Source: JAGPUQ01 sp050250395 (lineage in GTDB: Bacteria; Pseudomonadota; Gammaproteobacteria; Pseudomonadales; Porticoccaceae). Taken from it: 64,000 bases of DNA. A model generated the notes under the pieces. The model searched no databases and was not told the DNA's origin. It worked only from the letters and a program-made list of their open reading frames with translations. The translations under genes and the position numbers were made by a program. The stretch is from positions 42,537-106,536 of the forward strand of contig JBFWOQ010000005.1 in the NCBI GenBank assembly GCA_050250395.1, in the 5' to 3' direction. Below are positions 18,676 through 28,741 of this stretch, in pieces (the first letter of the stretch is position 1; each line of letters opens with the position of its first letter).

Positions 18676-19973
18676 CGAATTACCTCCTCCGCAGGCTCGG
18701 CGAAAGCCTGCGCCAGGGCCGGCCGCAGTGCCGCGCGCACGGCGTCCACCGGAAAGCCGTCCACCACTTCGGCGAGAAACGCGAAACTCAGCATGGTGCG
18801 TGCGGTGGTCGCGTCCAGACCGCGCGACCGCAGATAGAACAGCGCATTCGCATCCAGTTGGCCGAGGGTGGCGCCGTGGGCGCACTTCACGTCATCGGCA
18901 TAGATTTCCAGCTCGGGCTTGATATCGATCTCGGCATCGCTCGACAGCAACAGGCTTTTGGTATGGAGCTGGGCGTCGGTCTTTTGCGCGCCGCGATGAA
19001 TGTGAATGCGGCCGTTCAGGATGCCGCGCGAGGTCTCGCCGGCGATGTTGCGAAACAGCTGCTTCGACGTGCCGTGAGGCGCCCGGTGCTCGAGGCACAG
19101 TTGATTGTCGAGATGATCGCCGTTGCGCGTGAGTCCCGCGCCGGCAACGGAGACTTCCGCGTCCTCGCCCGCGAGCCCAATGCGAATCTCGTTGCGGCGA
19201 AACACGGCGCCTTGTTGCGCCTGCCAGAGGTTGTAGCGCGCATTGCGGCCCAGCTCCACGTCCAGCGCGCTGAGCCAGCGGCCCTTTCCGGAATCCAGCG
19301 CCAGGCGCAGATGGTCGAGCTGCGCGCCGTCTTCCAGCACCACCTCGACTACGCTGTTGGTGAAGGCCATGGCCGTGCCCAGATGCCGTTCGATCAACGT
19401 GGCGCGGGCGCCCCGCTCCAGTATCACCAGCACGCGGGGATGAACGCCGCGCGGCGCGTTGCAGTCGCTCTGTGCCAGTAGCAGCTCGATCGGCAATGCT
19501 GCGTTCGCACCGCGCGCTACCTGAATCACCAGGCCATCTTCGACCAGCGCCCCATTGAGCGCTACAAACGGCCGCTCCAACGCCGCCGCCAGCCGACCCA
19601 GATGCGCTTCCACGGCAGCGACCTCGGCACCGGTCAGCGCCGCGAAGGATGTCACCGACACCCCGGGGGTAAAGGTCTGCAGCGGCTGCGGGATGCCGTC
19701 CAGAATCACCATCGACTGCGTGGCCAATCCCGGAATGGGCGTGGTCGCGCAAGCCGCGCCGGCGGACGCGCGATCGAGCAGACCCTGTTCGAGCAGCGGC
19801 CCGATACGGCTGTATTTCCACGCCTCGGTCTTGGGGTTGGGCAGTTCCGCCGCACTGAAGGCCGCGCGTCCCACCGCGCGCAGATGGCCCAGCAAGCCGG
19901 TGTCGGTGGGGAAACTCTCGCTGCGCGTCCGCGCGGTGTGGGCAAAGACTTCGATGCGCTCGCTGCGTTTCAT
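18672..19973 (-). CDS. sufD: SufD Fe-S cluster assembly protein
   Basis: SufD forms the SufBC2D scaffold with SufB and SufC. The 433-residue protein shows the SufD N-terminus with PNPKTEAWKYSRIGPLL and the C-terminal beta-helix signatures GILNGRIHIHRGAQKTDAQ, LLSSDAEIDIKPELEIYADD and VKCAHGATLGQLDANALFYLRSRG. It lies 16 bases downstream of sufC. Confidence 0.95.
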   Translation of the reverse strand: MKRSERIEVFAHTARTRSESFPTDTGLLGHLRAVGRAAFSAAELPNPKTEAWKYSRIGPLLEQGLLDRASAGAACATTPIPGLATQSMVILDGIPQPLQTFTPGVSVTSFAALTGAEVAAVEAHLGRLAAALERPFVALNGALVEDGLVIQVARGANAALPIELLLAQSDCNAPRGVHPRVLVILERGARATLIERHLGTAMAFTNSVVEVVLEDGAQLDHLRLALDSGKGRWLSALDVELGRNARYNLWQAQQGAVFRRNEIRIGLAGEDAEVSVAGAGLTRNGDHLDNQLCLEHRAPHGTSKQLFRNIAGETSRGILNGRIHIHRGAQKTDAQLHTKSLLLSSDAEIDIKPELEIYADDVKCAHGATLGQLDANALFYLRSRGLDATTARTMLSFAFLAEVVDGFPVDAVRAALRPALAQAFAEPAEEVIR

Positions 19974-19989
19974 GGTCGTCGTTCCGCGC

Positions 19990-20739
19990 TCAGGCCGCGT
20001 CACCGCGGAGCCAGCCATAGCCCCTGGCTTCCAGCTCCAGGGCCAGCTCGCGGCCGCCGGAGCGCAGGATGCGGCCATCGGCCAGCACATGCACATAATC
20101 CGGCACGACATAATCGAGCAGGCGCTGGTAGTGGGTCACCATGACGATGGCGCGTTGCGGAGAACGCAGCGCATTCACGCCGTCCGCCACTACTTGCAAG
20201 GCGTCGATATCGAGGCCGGAGTCGGTCTCGTCCAATATGGCGAGATTGGGTTGCAGCAGCAGCATCTGAAGAATTTCGTTGCGCTTTTTCTCGCCGCCGG
20301 AAAAACCTTCGTTGACACCGCGCTTGAGAAATTCGGGATCGAGTTGCAACTGCTGGCTGGTTGCGCGCGCGAGCTTCATGAACTCCACCGCCGAGAGGCT
20401 GGGTTCGCCGCGATGGCTGCGCACGGCTTCGAGCGAAGCGCGCAGAAATTCCATGTTGGACACCCCCGGAATCTCGACCGGGTACTGAAAGGCCAGAAAC
20501 ACACCCGCCCGCGCGCGCTCCTCCACGGCCAGCGCGAGCAGGTCGCGCCCCAGGTACTCGATGCCACCGGCGGTGACTTCATAGCCTTCGCGGCCGGCCA
20601 ACACCGCGGCCAGGGTACTCTTGCCCGAGCCGTTGGGACCCATGATGGCGTGGACTTCTCCCGCGTTTACTTCGAGGTTCAGGCCTTTCAGGATCGGCGT
20701 GTCCGCGACCGTGACGTGCAGATTGGTAATCTTCAGCAT
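19990..20739 (-). CDS. sufC: SufC Fe-S assembly ATPase
   Basis: SufC is the ABC-type ATPase of the SufBC2D complex. Walker A GPNGSGKST, the Q-loop region FLAFQYPVEIPGVS, the SufC-specific GVNEGFSGGEKKRNEILQM signature and Walker B LAILDETDSGLDIDAL are all present. The 249-residue length is normal. Confidence 0.96.
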   Translation of the reverse strand: MLKITNLHVTVADTPILKGLNLEVNAGEVHAIMGPNGSGKSTLAAVLAGREGYEVTAGGIEYLGRDLLALAVEERARAGVFLAFQYPVEIPGVSNMEFLRASLEAVRSHRGEPSLSAVEFMKLARATSQQLQLDPEFLKRGVNEGFSGGEKKRNEILQMLLLQPNLAILDETDSGLDIDALQVVADGVNALRSPQRAIVMVTHYQRLLDYVVPDYVHVLADGRILRSGGRELALELEARGYGWLRGDAA

Positions 20740-20767
20740 GGATTTACTCCAGTTCGCGTGCCGGCCT

Positions 20768-22213
<1,446 letters not shown>

Positions 22214-22332
22214 GGGAGGAGCTCCCGTCCACTGTGTGGACCCTTTGGCGACCGCCCGCGGCGCGGACGGATCGGGCACCGTGCAGGCCCGGACAGATTT
22301 GCGCGCGCAGAGTTGGTAAATTGCATGACGGA

Positions 22333-22380
22333 ATACTAATGGATACTCGGATCGTATTCAATACTCCACAGGTATACAAT
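22333..22380. promoter_or_regulatory. suf promoter with tandem ATAC-N7-GTAT operators
   Basis: Two copies of ATAC-N7-GTAT lie at 22343-22357 and 22361-22375, 18 bases apart. On the minus strand a -35 box TTGAAT (22361-22356) and a -10 box TAGTAT (22338-22333) with 17 bases between would drive sufB, and the first palindrome lies in this spacer. TACAAT at 22375-22380 may be the -10 of the regulator gene. The arrangement fits repression of both directions by the adjacent Rrf2 protein. The outer ATAC...GTAT span 22333-22357 is 25 bases, the length of a type 1 IscR site, but the inner bases match that consensus poorly. Confidence 0.5.
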
Positions 22381-22414
22381 TGATCCGCAACCGCACGGAA
22401 CCGGAACATTCGCC

Positions 22415-22879
22415 ATGCTGAAAGTGGGACGTCTCGCCGATTACGGGGTGCTGATTCTGCACCACTTGGGCCGTGTGCGGCCCGCCCGCCTGTCCATGGA
22501 AACCCTGTCGGAACTCACGCACGTTCCCCTGCCGACCGTGCGCAAGGTGATGCGCTTCCTTATCGAAGCCGGATTGGTGCTTTCCAAACGCGGTCCATTG
22601 GGCGGCTACCAGCTCGCCCGCGCCCCCGACACCATCAGCCTCGCCGATGCCATCACCGCTCTGGAAGGTCGCCCGGCACTCACCGCCTGTTCCAGCGAGC
22701 ACGGCCAGTGCGATATCGCGGGTCGGTGCGAGCTGGCGGATCGCTGGCCGGGAGTGAATGCCATCGTGATGCAGGTACTGGAACGGACCACGCTCGCGGA
22801 TCTCGGCCGGTTCGGTCGTCACGACACCCATGTCCCCCCGCCGCTGCACGAACTCCTGGCACCGCGGTCGCCGGCCTGA
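22415..22879 (+). CDS. Rrf2 family Fe-S sensing regulator (IscR/SufR-like)
   Basis: This winged-helix repressor probably controls the divergent suf operon. The N-terminal Rrf2 helix-turn-helix has LSELTHVPLPTVRKVMRFLIEAGLVLSKRGPLGGYQLAR. Three cysteines at residues 92, 99 and 105 (ACSSEHGQCDIAGRCEL) match the spacing of the cluster ligands of IscR (92, 98, 104) with one extra residue. The 154-residue length is normal. Since it binds a cluster, Fe-S supply should feed back on suf expression. Confidence 0.88.
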   Translation: MLKVGRLADYGVLILHHLGRVRPARLSMETLSELTHVPLPTVRKVMRFLIEAGLVLSKRGPLGGYQLARAPDTISLADAITALEGRPALTACSSEHGQCDIAGRCELADRWPGVNAIVMQVLERTTLADLGRFGRHDTHVPPPLHELLAPRSPA

Positions 22880-23012
22880 CCCCGGTCAGGGACAGCTCAG
22901 GGTTCCGATCCCCACCCGGACCACAGGTCGCTCGGTGATGTTGGTGACCACACGACGCGCCCGTGAAGAATCACCGGTTGGGGGACAGACGCGAAAGGTC
23001 CCGGTCACGCGG

Positions 23013-23225
23013 CTACCGTGAATCGGCGCCCTCCAACTGCTCGTGCATTTTGGTTTCCCGCCGATCGACACCCTGCTTGAGCATGGCCTCGACGCCCTTG
23101 GCCTTGTTCAGCTCGTTCTGGTACATCGGCAGACCCTTTTCGGCGGGATCCGGGCCGGTCTGACGCTGACACATCAGCAGATAGGCCGGCACCATCAGCG
23201 CAAACAACAGCAATACCACTTTCAT
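23013..23225 (-). CDS. Small membrane-anchored protein of unknown function
   Basis: The 70-residue protein starts MKVVLLLFALMVPAYLLMCQ, a single hydrophobic segment ending near a cysteine, followed by a charged helix (YQNELNKAKGVEAMLKQGVDRRETKMHEQLEG) likely to form a coiled coil. The ATG at 23225 has a strong ribosome binding site (GGGAGGG) ten bases upstream, so the upstream in-frame starts are rejected. I do not recognise the family. The stretches on both sides (22880-23012 and 23226-23415) hold nothing I can support. Confidence 0.6.
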   Translation of the reverse strand: MKVVLLLFALMVPAYLLMCQRQTGPDPAEKGLPMYQNELNKAKGVEAMLKQGVDRRETKMHEQLEGADSR

Positions 23226-23415
23226 GGTCGAATTCCCTCCCACAGGCATCTCGCCCAACAGCGACAAAGGCACCCGGTTTCCCAGGTCAATCTACCGGTT
23301 CCACCTGCAACTGTCCTCGACGTCGTTCATCGCCCGGTGTCGCGAGCCCGGGCCTCCCGGACCCTCCCATCGTGCGCGCATGCCGGCGCTTGCCCGGGCG
23401 CTGTACGTGCCGATA

Positions 23416-24084
23416 TCACTGACGTTTCGACGATGCGGTTTTGACCGCCGCGCCTGCCGCCTTCTCAACCTTGTCCCGCACTTCCCGGGCGGGCTTTACC
23501 AGCTTCTTGAGGTCACTTGCCGGCGCATCCAGCCAATCAAACCTTGCCTGCGGTGAGCGCGTTGCCATTGCAGCAACAGCATCAGGTTGCGTCGCTTCCA
23601 CGCTTCTATCTCGAGCAGCGGTGTCCGGCTGCACAGCGGTCGCCCGGGTTTGGCCGAGCGACTCAATCCAGCGACGCAACTGTTCCTCCGGCATCTTGTT
23701 GATCAAGCGCTGCAATTGCGCAACGCCATCTCCGGCCAGATCAGTGCCACGTCTGCGCGGCGCCGTTTCCCCCTTTAAACGCGCAGGCGATCGACGCGAG
23801 GGCAACCGCGCGTCCTGCAGCTGATGGCCTACCGGGTCGGACTGGGCAAGCAGGTTGAGATCTTCCTCGATTCCCAGCACCTGCATTACCGACAGATAAG
23901 CGCCGATGGTTACGCCCGACCCGCCCCGCTCCAGACTGCGCAATGTCATCGGCGACATCCCGGCGACTTCCGCCACATGCTTGGCCGGCAACCGGCGCCG
24001 CAGCCGCACCAGGCGCAGCCGGTCGCTGAACTGACGCAGCAGTGCATCGGTGGACGGGAGCAAAGGAGCTGTTTTTTTGGCCAT
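23416..24084 (-). CDS. HipB-like helix-turn-helix regulator, no toxin partner
   Basis: This is an XRE-family DNA-binding protein. The helix-turn-helix spans about residues 17-75: FSDRLRLVRLRRRLPAKHVAEVAGMSPMTLRSLERGGSGVTIGAYLSVMQVLGI. This form is typical of regulators that sit before hipA kinases. The remaining 145 residues are low-complexity and basic at the end (KLVKPAREVRDKVEKAAGAAVKTASSKRQ). No hipA gene lies on either side, so the system may be incomplete or the regulator works alone. A GGAT-N8-ATCC palindrome lies about 95 bases upstream. Confidence 0.7.
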   Translation of the reverse strand: MAKKTAPLLPSTDALLRQFSDRLRLVRLRRRLPAKHVAEVAGMSPMTLRSLERGGSGVTIGAYLSVMQVLGIEEDLNLLAQSDPVGHQLQDARLPSRRSPARLKGETAPRRRGTDLAGDGVAQLQRLINKMPEEQLRRWIESLGQTRATAVQPDTAARDRSVEATQPDAVAAMATRSPQARFDWLDAPASDLKKLVKPAREVRDKVEKAAGAAVKTASSKRQ

Positions 24085-24177
24085 AAGGTAATTATTTTGG
24101 CATTATGAATAAACCCGGATCAGCGCAAGTTTTCTACTTTGCCTGCCCCCGGAATCGCCAGTCATATCTTGGGGAAA

Positions 24178-24197
24178 ATGGATATATTTTCATCCAT
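24178..24197. promoter_or_regulatory. ATGGAT-N8-ATCCAT palindrome
   Basis: A perfect six-base inverted repeat with an eight-base AT-rich spacer lies upstream of the HipB-like gene. E. coli HipB operators also have an eight-base spacer, but with the arms in the opposite order. It is a candidate autoregulatory site. Confidence 0.35.
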
Positions 24198-25104
24198 AAC
24201 ATCAACGGCCGCCAGAATATAACTCATTATGACACCAAATCAGCGTCGGGCATACGGTCTCCAAAGGGGCATAATAATTCCTTAAAACAGTCATTATTAT
24301 TGCTCTTGCAAACAGCCGAGACACCTTTCCAGGTATTGGCACCGTCGTCTGCCAACCGAGGAGTATGCCGCCACGAACGAGCCTCAGGTTGTTGTGCTTT
24401 GCGGTCCAGAAGAGATTGCCGATCCACCGACCGACCTGCTGCGCCAAGGAGCGCGGCCTAATCCAGCAGGCTGTGGAAGCGGAGTAGTCTGCATGAAGCA
24501 CGGCAATCAAGATGAGAAAGCCAGGCAGTCGCGGGGCAGTCCGGTCAGGGTGTTCTTCTCAGCAGCGGGACACCTGATGCCGGGCCGACCCGTTGCCGAT
24601 CGCCAAGCGAAGCTTTACACGAGCGTTCGACAATCGATGGCCCTGCCATCGTTGCTGCGAAGGCTGTTCGGCGGGACGCCCGCGCTTGCTCATTCGTCGC
24701 CCGTCGCCCCGGCGGTGATAGGTGAGGAAGCACGAGCGCCCACGCTCGGCCATGGTCGATGCGCCTGCCAAACGCGCCCGCCAAACGCTCGATTCCGGCC
24801 TCCGTGTGCTCCGTATACAGGTTGAACATCACGCAGACCCACGGTTCGCGGAAGAAGGGGTTCGGTTTTCAAATTGTCGCATCGCAACACGCGGCATATG
24901 GTCGCGGGCATGGCGAGCCCGCTGCGAATTGCGTTCCAGTCAGATCTCCATCACGTGACCTCACAAGACTCATACAAGATTCCGGAAACGGAGGGTGAGT
25001 CACAGATCGGCAACTAACCCACTGCTACATTAACCCCTCATCGATTTGCAACACGGGCCTGCGGTGCACCGATCGGATTCTTCCCTGTATTGGATGTAGG
25101 CAAA
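24198..25104. other. Gene-poor stretch with no supportable gene
   Basis: This 0.9 kb lies between the HipB-like gene and the beta-helix gene. All frames are short and show no family motif that I recognise. The composition changes along it, from AT-rich near 24.2-24.3 kb to GC-rich near 24.6-24.8 kb. It may be decayed mobile DNA at the edge of the lower-GC alginate region. Confidence 0.5.
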
Positions 25105-25118
25105 CGGAGGTTATGGAC

Positions 25119-26222
25119 ATGAAACCATGGGTTACGCAACAAAAATCAAGAACCGCTGCGCGTCGACGCAGAGATGTTTGTAAGGTTGTGGCGTTCATGG
25201 TGCTCCTGGCCGTAAGTTCATTCGCCCAGGCGCGCTGGGTTTTTGTCTCCCCGTCGGGTAGCGACACCAACAACGGACTCTCCGCGGCAACCGCACTAAA
25301 AACCATCCAGAACGCGGTTAAAGCGGCATATCCGGGCGACACGGTTATGCTCTTGCCGGGAGAATATCGACAGGATTTTTCTACCGTTCGTGACGGCAGT
25401 TCAACCGCGCGCATCCTGATCGTCGGCTCCCAGGAGTCCATCATTCGCGGTGGCGGAAAGTCGCACGTCATCGACGTCAAGCATAGCTATATAGAAATGC
25501 GTGGTTTTGTCGTGGACGGCAAGCATGGCGCGGGAACGGCTCTTGCGGACTACCGTGACAAGCTCGTTTTTGTCGATGGCTGGAGCAGAAATGGGGTCAA
25601 GGGCCTGGTCTTTCATGGCTTGTCGCTGCGCAATGCATTTGGCGAATGCCTTCGAATGAAAGGGCTGGCCTCCCGCAATGAAATCGCATTCAACACCATC
25701 AACACCTGCGGGCTGCGCGATTATGTGTTTGGCCGGGGCGGCAGCAATGGCGAGGGCATCTACGTGGGTACCGCACCGGAACAGCTCTCCGGGAAGCCCA
25801 CCGATGCCAGCGTGGAAAACTGGATTCATCACAATGTTATCCTTACCAAGGGTAGCGAATGCGTGGACCTGAAAGAAGGCGCGGATGACAATTTGATCGA
25901 ATACAACGTCTGCACCGGCGTGCTCTATACCAATGGTGGAGGCATTTCGACGCGCAGCAACGACAACATCATTCAGTTCAATCGGATCGCCGAAAACGCG
26001 AGCGCCGGGATACGAATGGGGGGCGACGACGCCCTGAACGGTATTCGAAATACCGTCATCGGCAACGATCTTTACTTCAACCGAAACAGCGGCTTGAAAA
26101 TCATGCGTGGCCCGCAGGGGCTTATTTGTGGCAACACGATAGCCCAGCCCGCCGGATCTCCCAACGTACGCTACGGCTCCGGGGTTCAGGCCGTTGTCGA
26201 AGCCTCCTGTCCGGAGGGCTGA
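25119..26222 (+). CDS. Secreted right-handed parallel beta-helix protein
   Basis: This is a probable polysaccharide-binding or -cleaving protein. It has an N-terminal signal segment (VVAFMVLLAVSSFAQARW), then WVFVSPSGSDTNNGLSAATALKTIQNAV, the DUF1565/PbH1 entry of many polysaccharide lyases. Repeated beta-helix turns follow (NEIAFNTINTCG, NWIHHNVILTKGSECVDLKEG, NIIQFNRIAENASAGIRMG). I see no DPHD epimerase motif. The ATG at 25119 is preferred to the one at 25113 because GGAGG lies 8 bases before it against only 2. It faces the alginate operon, which suggests a role on alginate. Confidence 0.7.
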   Translation: MKPWVTQQKSRTAARRRRDVCKVVAFMVLLAVSSFAQARWVFVSPSGSDTNNGLSAATALKTIQNAVKAAYPGDTVMLLPGEYRQDFSTVRDGSSTARILIVGSQESIIRGGGKSHVIDVKHSYIEMRGFVVDGKHGAGTALADYRDKLVFVDGWSRNGVKGLVFHGLSLRNAFGECLRMKGLASRNEIAFNTINTCGLRDYVFGRGGSNGEGIYVGTAPEQLSGKPTDASVENWIHHNVILTKGSECVDLKEGADDNLIEYNVCTGVLYTNGGGISTRSNDNIIQFNRIAENASAGIRMGGDDALNGIRNTVIGNDLYFNRNSGLKIMRGPQGLICGNTIAQPAGSPNVRYGSGVQAVVEASCPEG

Positions 26223-26531
26223 ACTGACCGGGCTGCACGTTGCAACGCCGGCTTGTCCCGCTTTCGACGGAAAAAATGAATGTGGATTACTGGTTTATGC
26301 GTTCCGGAGCGCGCCGGGATCATGTTCCCTGGTGAGATTCACCGGGTGCCGCAGAAAATGTCATCGGTCGCCAAGTGGGCTTCCACCACGGCATCTTCAG
26401 CGTGGCTGATCCCTTCGTTGAGCTGATGGCGGCGCGAGTGATTGGCGTCGTCCCGCATAAACCCAATGTGGCGGATGCAGAGCCAAGGAATTGTCTCAAG
26501 AGTAACCGCCCGCGTCGGAAGTGGCTTGACC

Positions 26532-26587
26532 ATCGGTTAGCTGTAATCGGTTAGCTGTAATCGGTTGGCTGTAATCGGTGGGCTGTA
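26532..26587. repeat. Four tandem copies of a 14-bp unit
   Basis: The unit ATCGGTTAGCTGTA is repeated exactly at 26532-26545 and 26546-26559, then with one change (GG for AG) at 26560-26573 and two changes at 26574-26587. It lies in the 540-base gap (26223-26762) between two convergent genes. I see no gene in that gap. Confidence 0.9.
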
Positions 26588-26762
26588 GTTGCAACAGTGG
26601 CTTGCGTTCGCTTCCGCGTGGATTGATCGTGCGCGGAAAAAATACTCGTCTGCGGCATTGCCGTCACCATGGTTTCCCGGACTCGACATCGCAATCTCGG
26701 GTGGCTGTGTGGGTGAGGCTGCGATCCTGGTCCATCAAGTTCGCAGCCACGGACCCGTTGCG

Positions 26763-28595
26763 TCACATCTGGACGGTGTAATTAACGATCGAGGTGGTAC
26801 CCGGCGTCGCCGTGAACGCGATGCGCCCGGATGCATCGGCGACAAAGTTCCCAAGCAAGACGCCGGCCTCGCGTACCGAATAGGAGGTGCCCGCGACCAG
26901 CTCGCCTACGGTGTACGCGACACTTGTTGTCGTGGAACTCGACTGTGATTTCCACTGGCGGTCGTTCTCCGTCCAGACCGTAGGGTTAACCAACACAGAG
27001 CTGCCATCGAGCGGGTTCGCAAACAGAGCTCGCGTATGCACTGTCGTCGAGGTTCCGGTTTGGGTGTAATCGAGAGCCAGTGTGGAGCCCAGACCTGTAG
27101 CTTGCGTGTAGACTGTTTCGTCCGGGTCGAAGATCGCCTGATCGGTGGCCGTGAAGGTAGGAAAGCTGGTTTGGTTGATCGATAGATTGATCCGTGGTTG
27201 TTTGGAAAAAGTGATGCTAGTCGGTACCGAGCTTGACCCGGTAAGGACAAAGACGGCGTCTGAAGGATTGGCATTGTCGCTGAACACCGTCGCGGTCGAA
27301 GTGGTGAACCGCATCTTTTTGCCGGTGGTCTGACCGTTGTTCAGGAAGGTGTTGCCAAGAAATTCGTTGGCGTCACCGTCCGTCATTTTCACTCCTTCCT
27401 GCACGGAGCCGACAACCGTGTTGACCAAAAACATATTGCGTTTGGGTCGACCGTCGTCACCCGCATTGGGCGCGTCCGAACCCTTGTAGAAATAAACGCC
27501 ATACTTCCCGCTCGATTCGATTTGGTTGTTTTCGATGGTGTTATCCGACGCGCCCACGCTGAAGCGCATGCCCGCGTTGCCATTGTTGGTGAAAGCGTTG
27601 TCGCGAATAACCGTGCGTGAGGACGCGAAAATCGCGATGCCGCTATCCGTATTGTCGTAAGACCGATTTCCCTCTACCAGCGCGTCGTCGGACGTGCGGT
27701 GCAACATGATGCCATTGCCGGTATTGGCCCAGGAATCGTTATTGCGAATCACGAGATGGTCGCAACGCTGGGACGCGATAATGCCGTGATTGCCATTGTG
27801 ATGGACATTGTTGTTTTCGATCACGATATCATCGGAATCGTCATGAGGGTCAAAGCCGTACTTGACGTTGTAATCCACATCGTTGCCGCTCCACAAGCCA
27901 TCCTGATGGCCGTAGGTATAGATTCCGAAGTAGTTGTGGTGGATGCGCGAATCGATAATATCGCCTCGCACCTGAACCAGGTCATAAAGGCCTGGCGCCG
28001 AACCGATCACTTTCCACGCCAGACCGTACGACTCGGCGGCGTAGTAGCCCAGATAGCCGATATCGCTATTGTTGATATCCATGCGTGATTCAAGGGCGGT
28101 TACGCCGTCAGCGGCGAGCGAGGAGCGCACCCGGATGAAGGCACGCTTATAGGTACTGCCGTACTCGGTGTCCGGACCTGCGGCGGCGACGTCCCAGGAC
28201 GTGATGGCTGTCGAGTCGATATCGATATTGCCGTAATCGGCGGTGATCGAAACGTAGTTGTTCGTGGTCGATGTATTGTTGCTCTGCAAGCGAAGCTGAT
28301 CGACATCGCCGCCAGCGCCAGTGCCGCGCAGGATCAGCGTACTGCCGTCGGTGATCTGTAGGTTGGCGCGCAAAAGCCAGATTTTTTGAGTGGGATCGAC
28401 CAGGTCGAGTGGGGCATTGGGACGTGCTGCCTTGATATCGCTGAGTGTTGCCGTGACGCCGTCTTCCAGGTAGATCCGGTTGGAGGAACTGGCCCAGCGG
28501 ATGCCTGCTTCGGCAGTCGAAGCAAAAAGCGCCATGCCGAGGAGGCTTGATACAACCCAGAAGCGGTGGCGGGGTTTGATGGTGGTGTTTTCCAT
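26763..28595 (-). CDS. Secreted mannuronan C5-epimerase-like beta-helix protein
   Basis: This extracellular enzyme is expected to turn mannuronate into guluronate in finished alginate. It has a signal peptide (residues 1-30, ending ASTAEA) and a long beta-helix. The catalytic motif DPHD is at residues 249-252 (KYGFDPHDDSDD), followed by helix turns such as IENNNVHHNGNHGIIAS, IRNNDSWANTGNGIMLHR and VIRDNAFTNNGNAGMRF. The C-terminal 150 residues are a separate Thr/Ser-rich domain. It is larger than AlgG (610 residues) and shares only the epimerase core. The ATG at 28595 has AGAGGA upstream. It lies downstream of algA, outside the classical operon gene set. Confidence 0.82.
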   Translation of the reverse strand: MENTTIKPRHRFWVVSSLLGMALFASTAEAGIRWASSSNRIYLEDGVTATLSDIKAARPNAPLDLVDPTQKIWLLRANLQITDGSTLILRGTGAGGDVDQLRLQSNNTSTTNNYVSITADYGNIDIDSTAITSWDVAAAGPDTEYGSTYKRAFIRVRSSLAADGVTALESRMDINNSDIGYLGYYAAESYGLAWKVIGSAPGLYDLVQVRGDIIDSRIHHNYFGIYTYGHQDGLWSGNDVDYNVKYGFDPHDDSDDIVIENNNVHHNGNHGIIASQRCDHLVIRNNDSWANTGNGIMLHRTSDDALVEGNRSYDNTDSGIAIFASSRTVIRDNAFTNNGNAGMRFSVGASDNTIENNQIESSGKYGVYFYKGSDAPNAGDDGRPKRNMFLVNTVVGSVQEGVKMTDGDANEFLGNTFLNNGQTTGKKMRFTTSTATVFSDNANPSDAVFVLTGSSSVPTSITFSKQPRINLSINQTSFPTFTATDQAIFDPDETVYTQATGLGSTLALDYTQTGTSTTVHTRALFANPLDGSSVLVNPTVWTENDRQWKSQSSSTTTSVAYTVGELVAGTSYSVREAGVLLGNFVADASGRIAFTATPGTTSIVNYTVQM

Positions 28596-28741
28596 GGCGA
28601 TGTCCTCTTGTGGGGTGTTTGATTTTGTCGTGAGAATAAAAGGCACAGGGCGCGACCTTGGTGCCCCAAGAACCGGTTCTGTGGGCCAGCGGTACGCGGC
28701 ACACGTTAATGGCGGCTTGATCAACTTCAGTGTTCGGATGC

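Noticed and set aside
16540..18837. 765-codon open frame on the plus strand
   Set aside because: It is antisense to sufT, the A-type carrier gene and sufS, all of which have intact motifs.
22886..23071. Minus-strand frame after the small membrane protein gene
   Set aside because: It overlaps the better supported gene at 23013-23225 and has no start signal or family match.
26339..26533. Small frame in the gap after the beta-helix gene
   Set aside because: The 64-residue product has no recognised motif or ribosome binding site, and the frame on the other strand is equally open.
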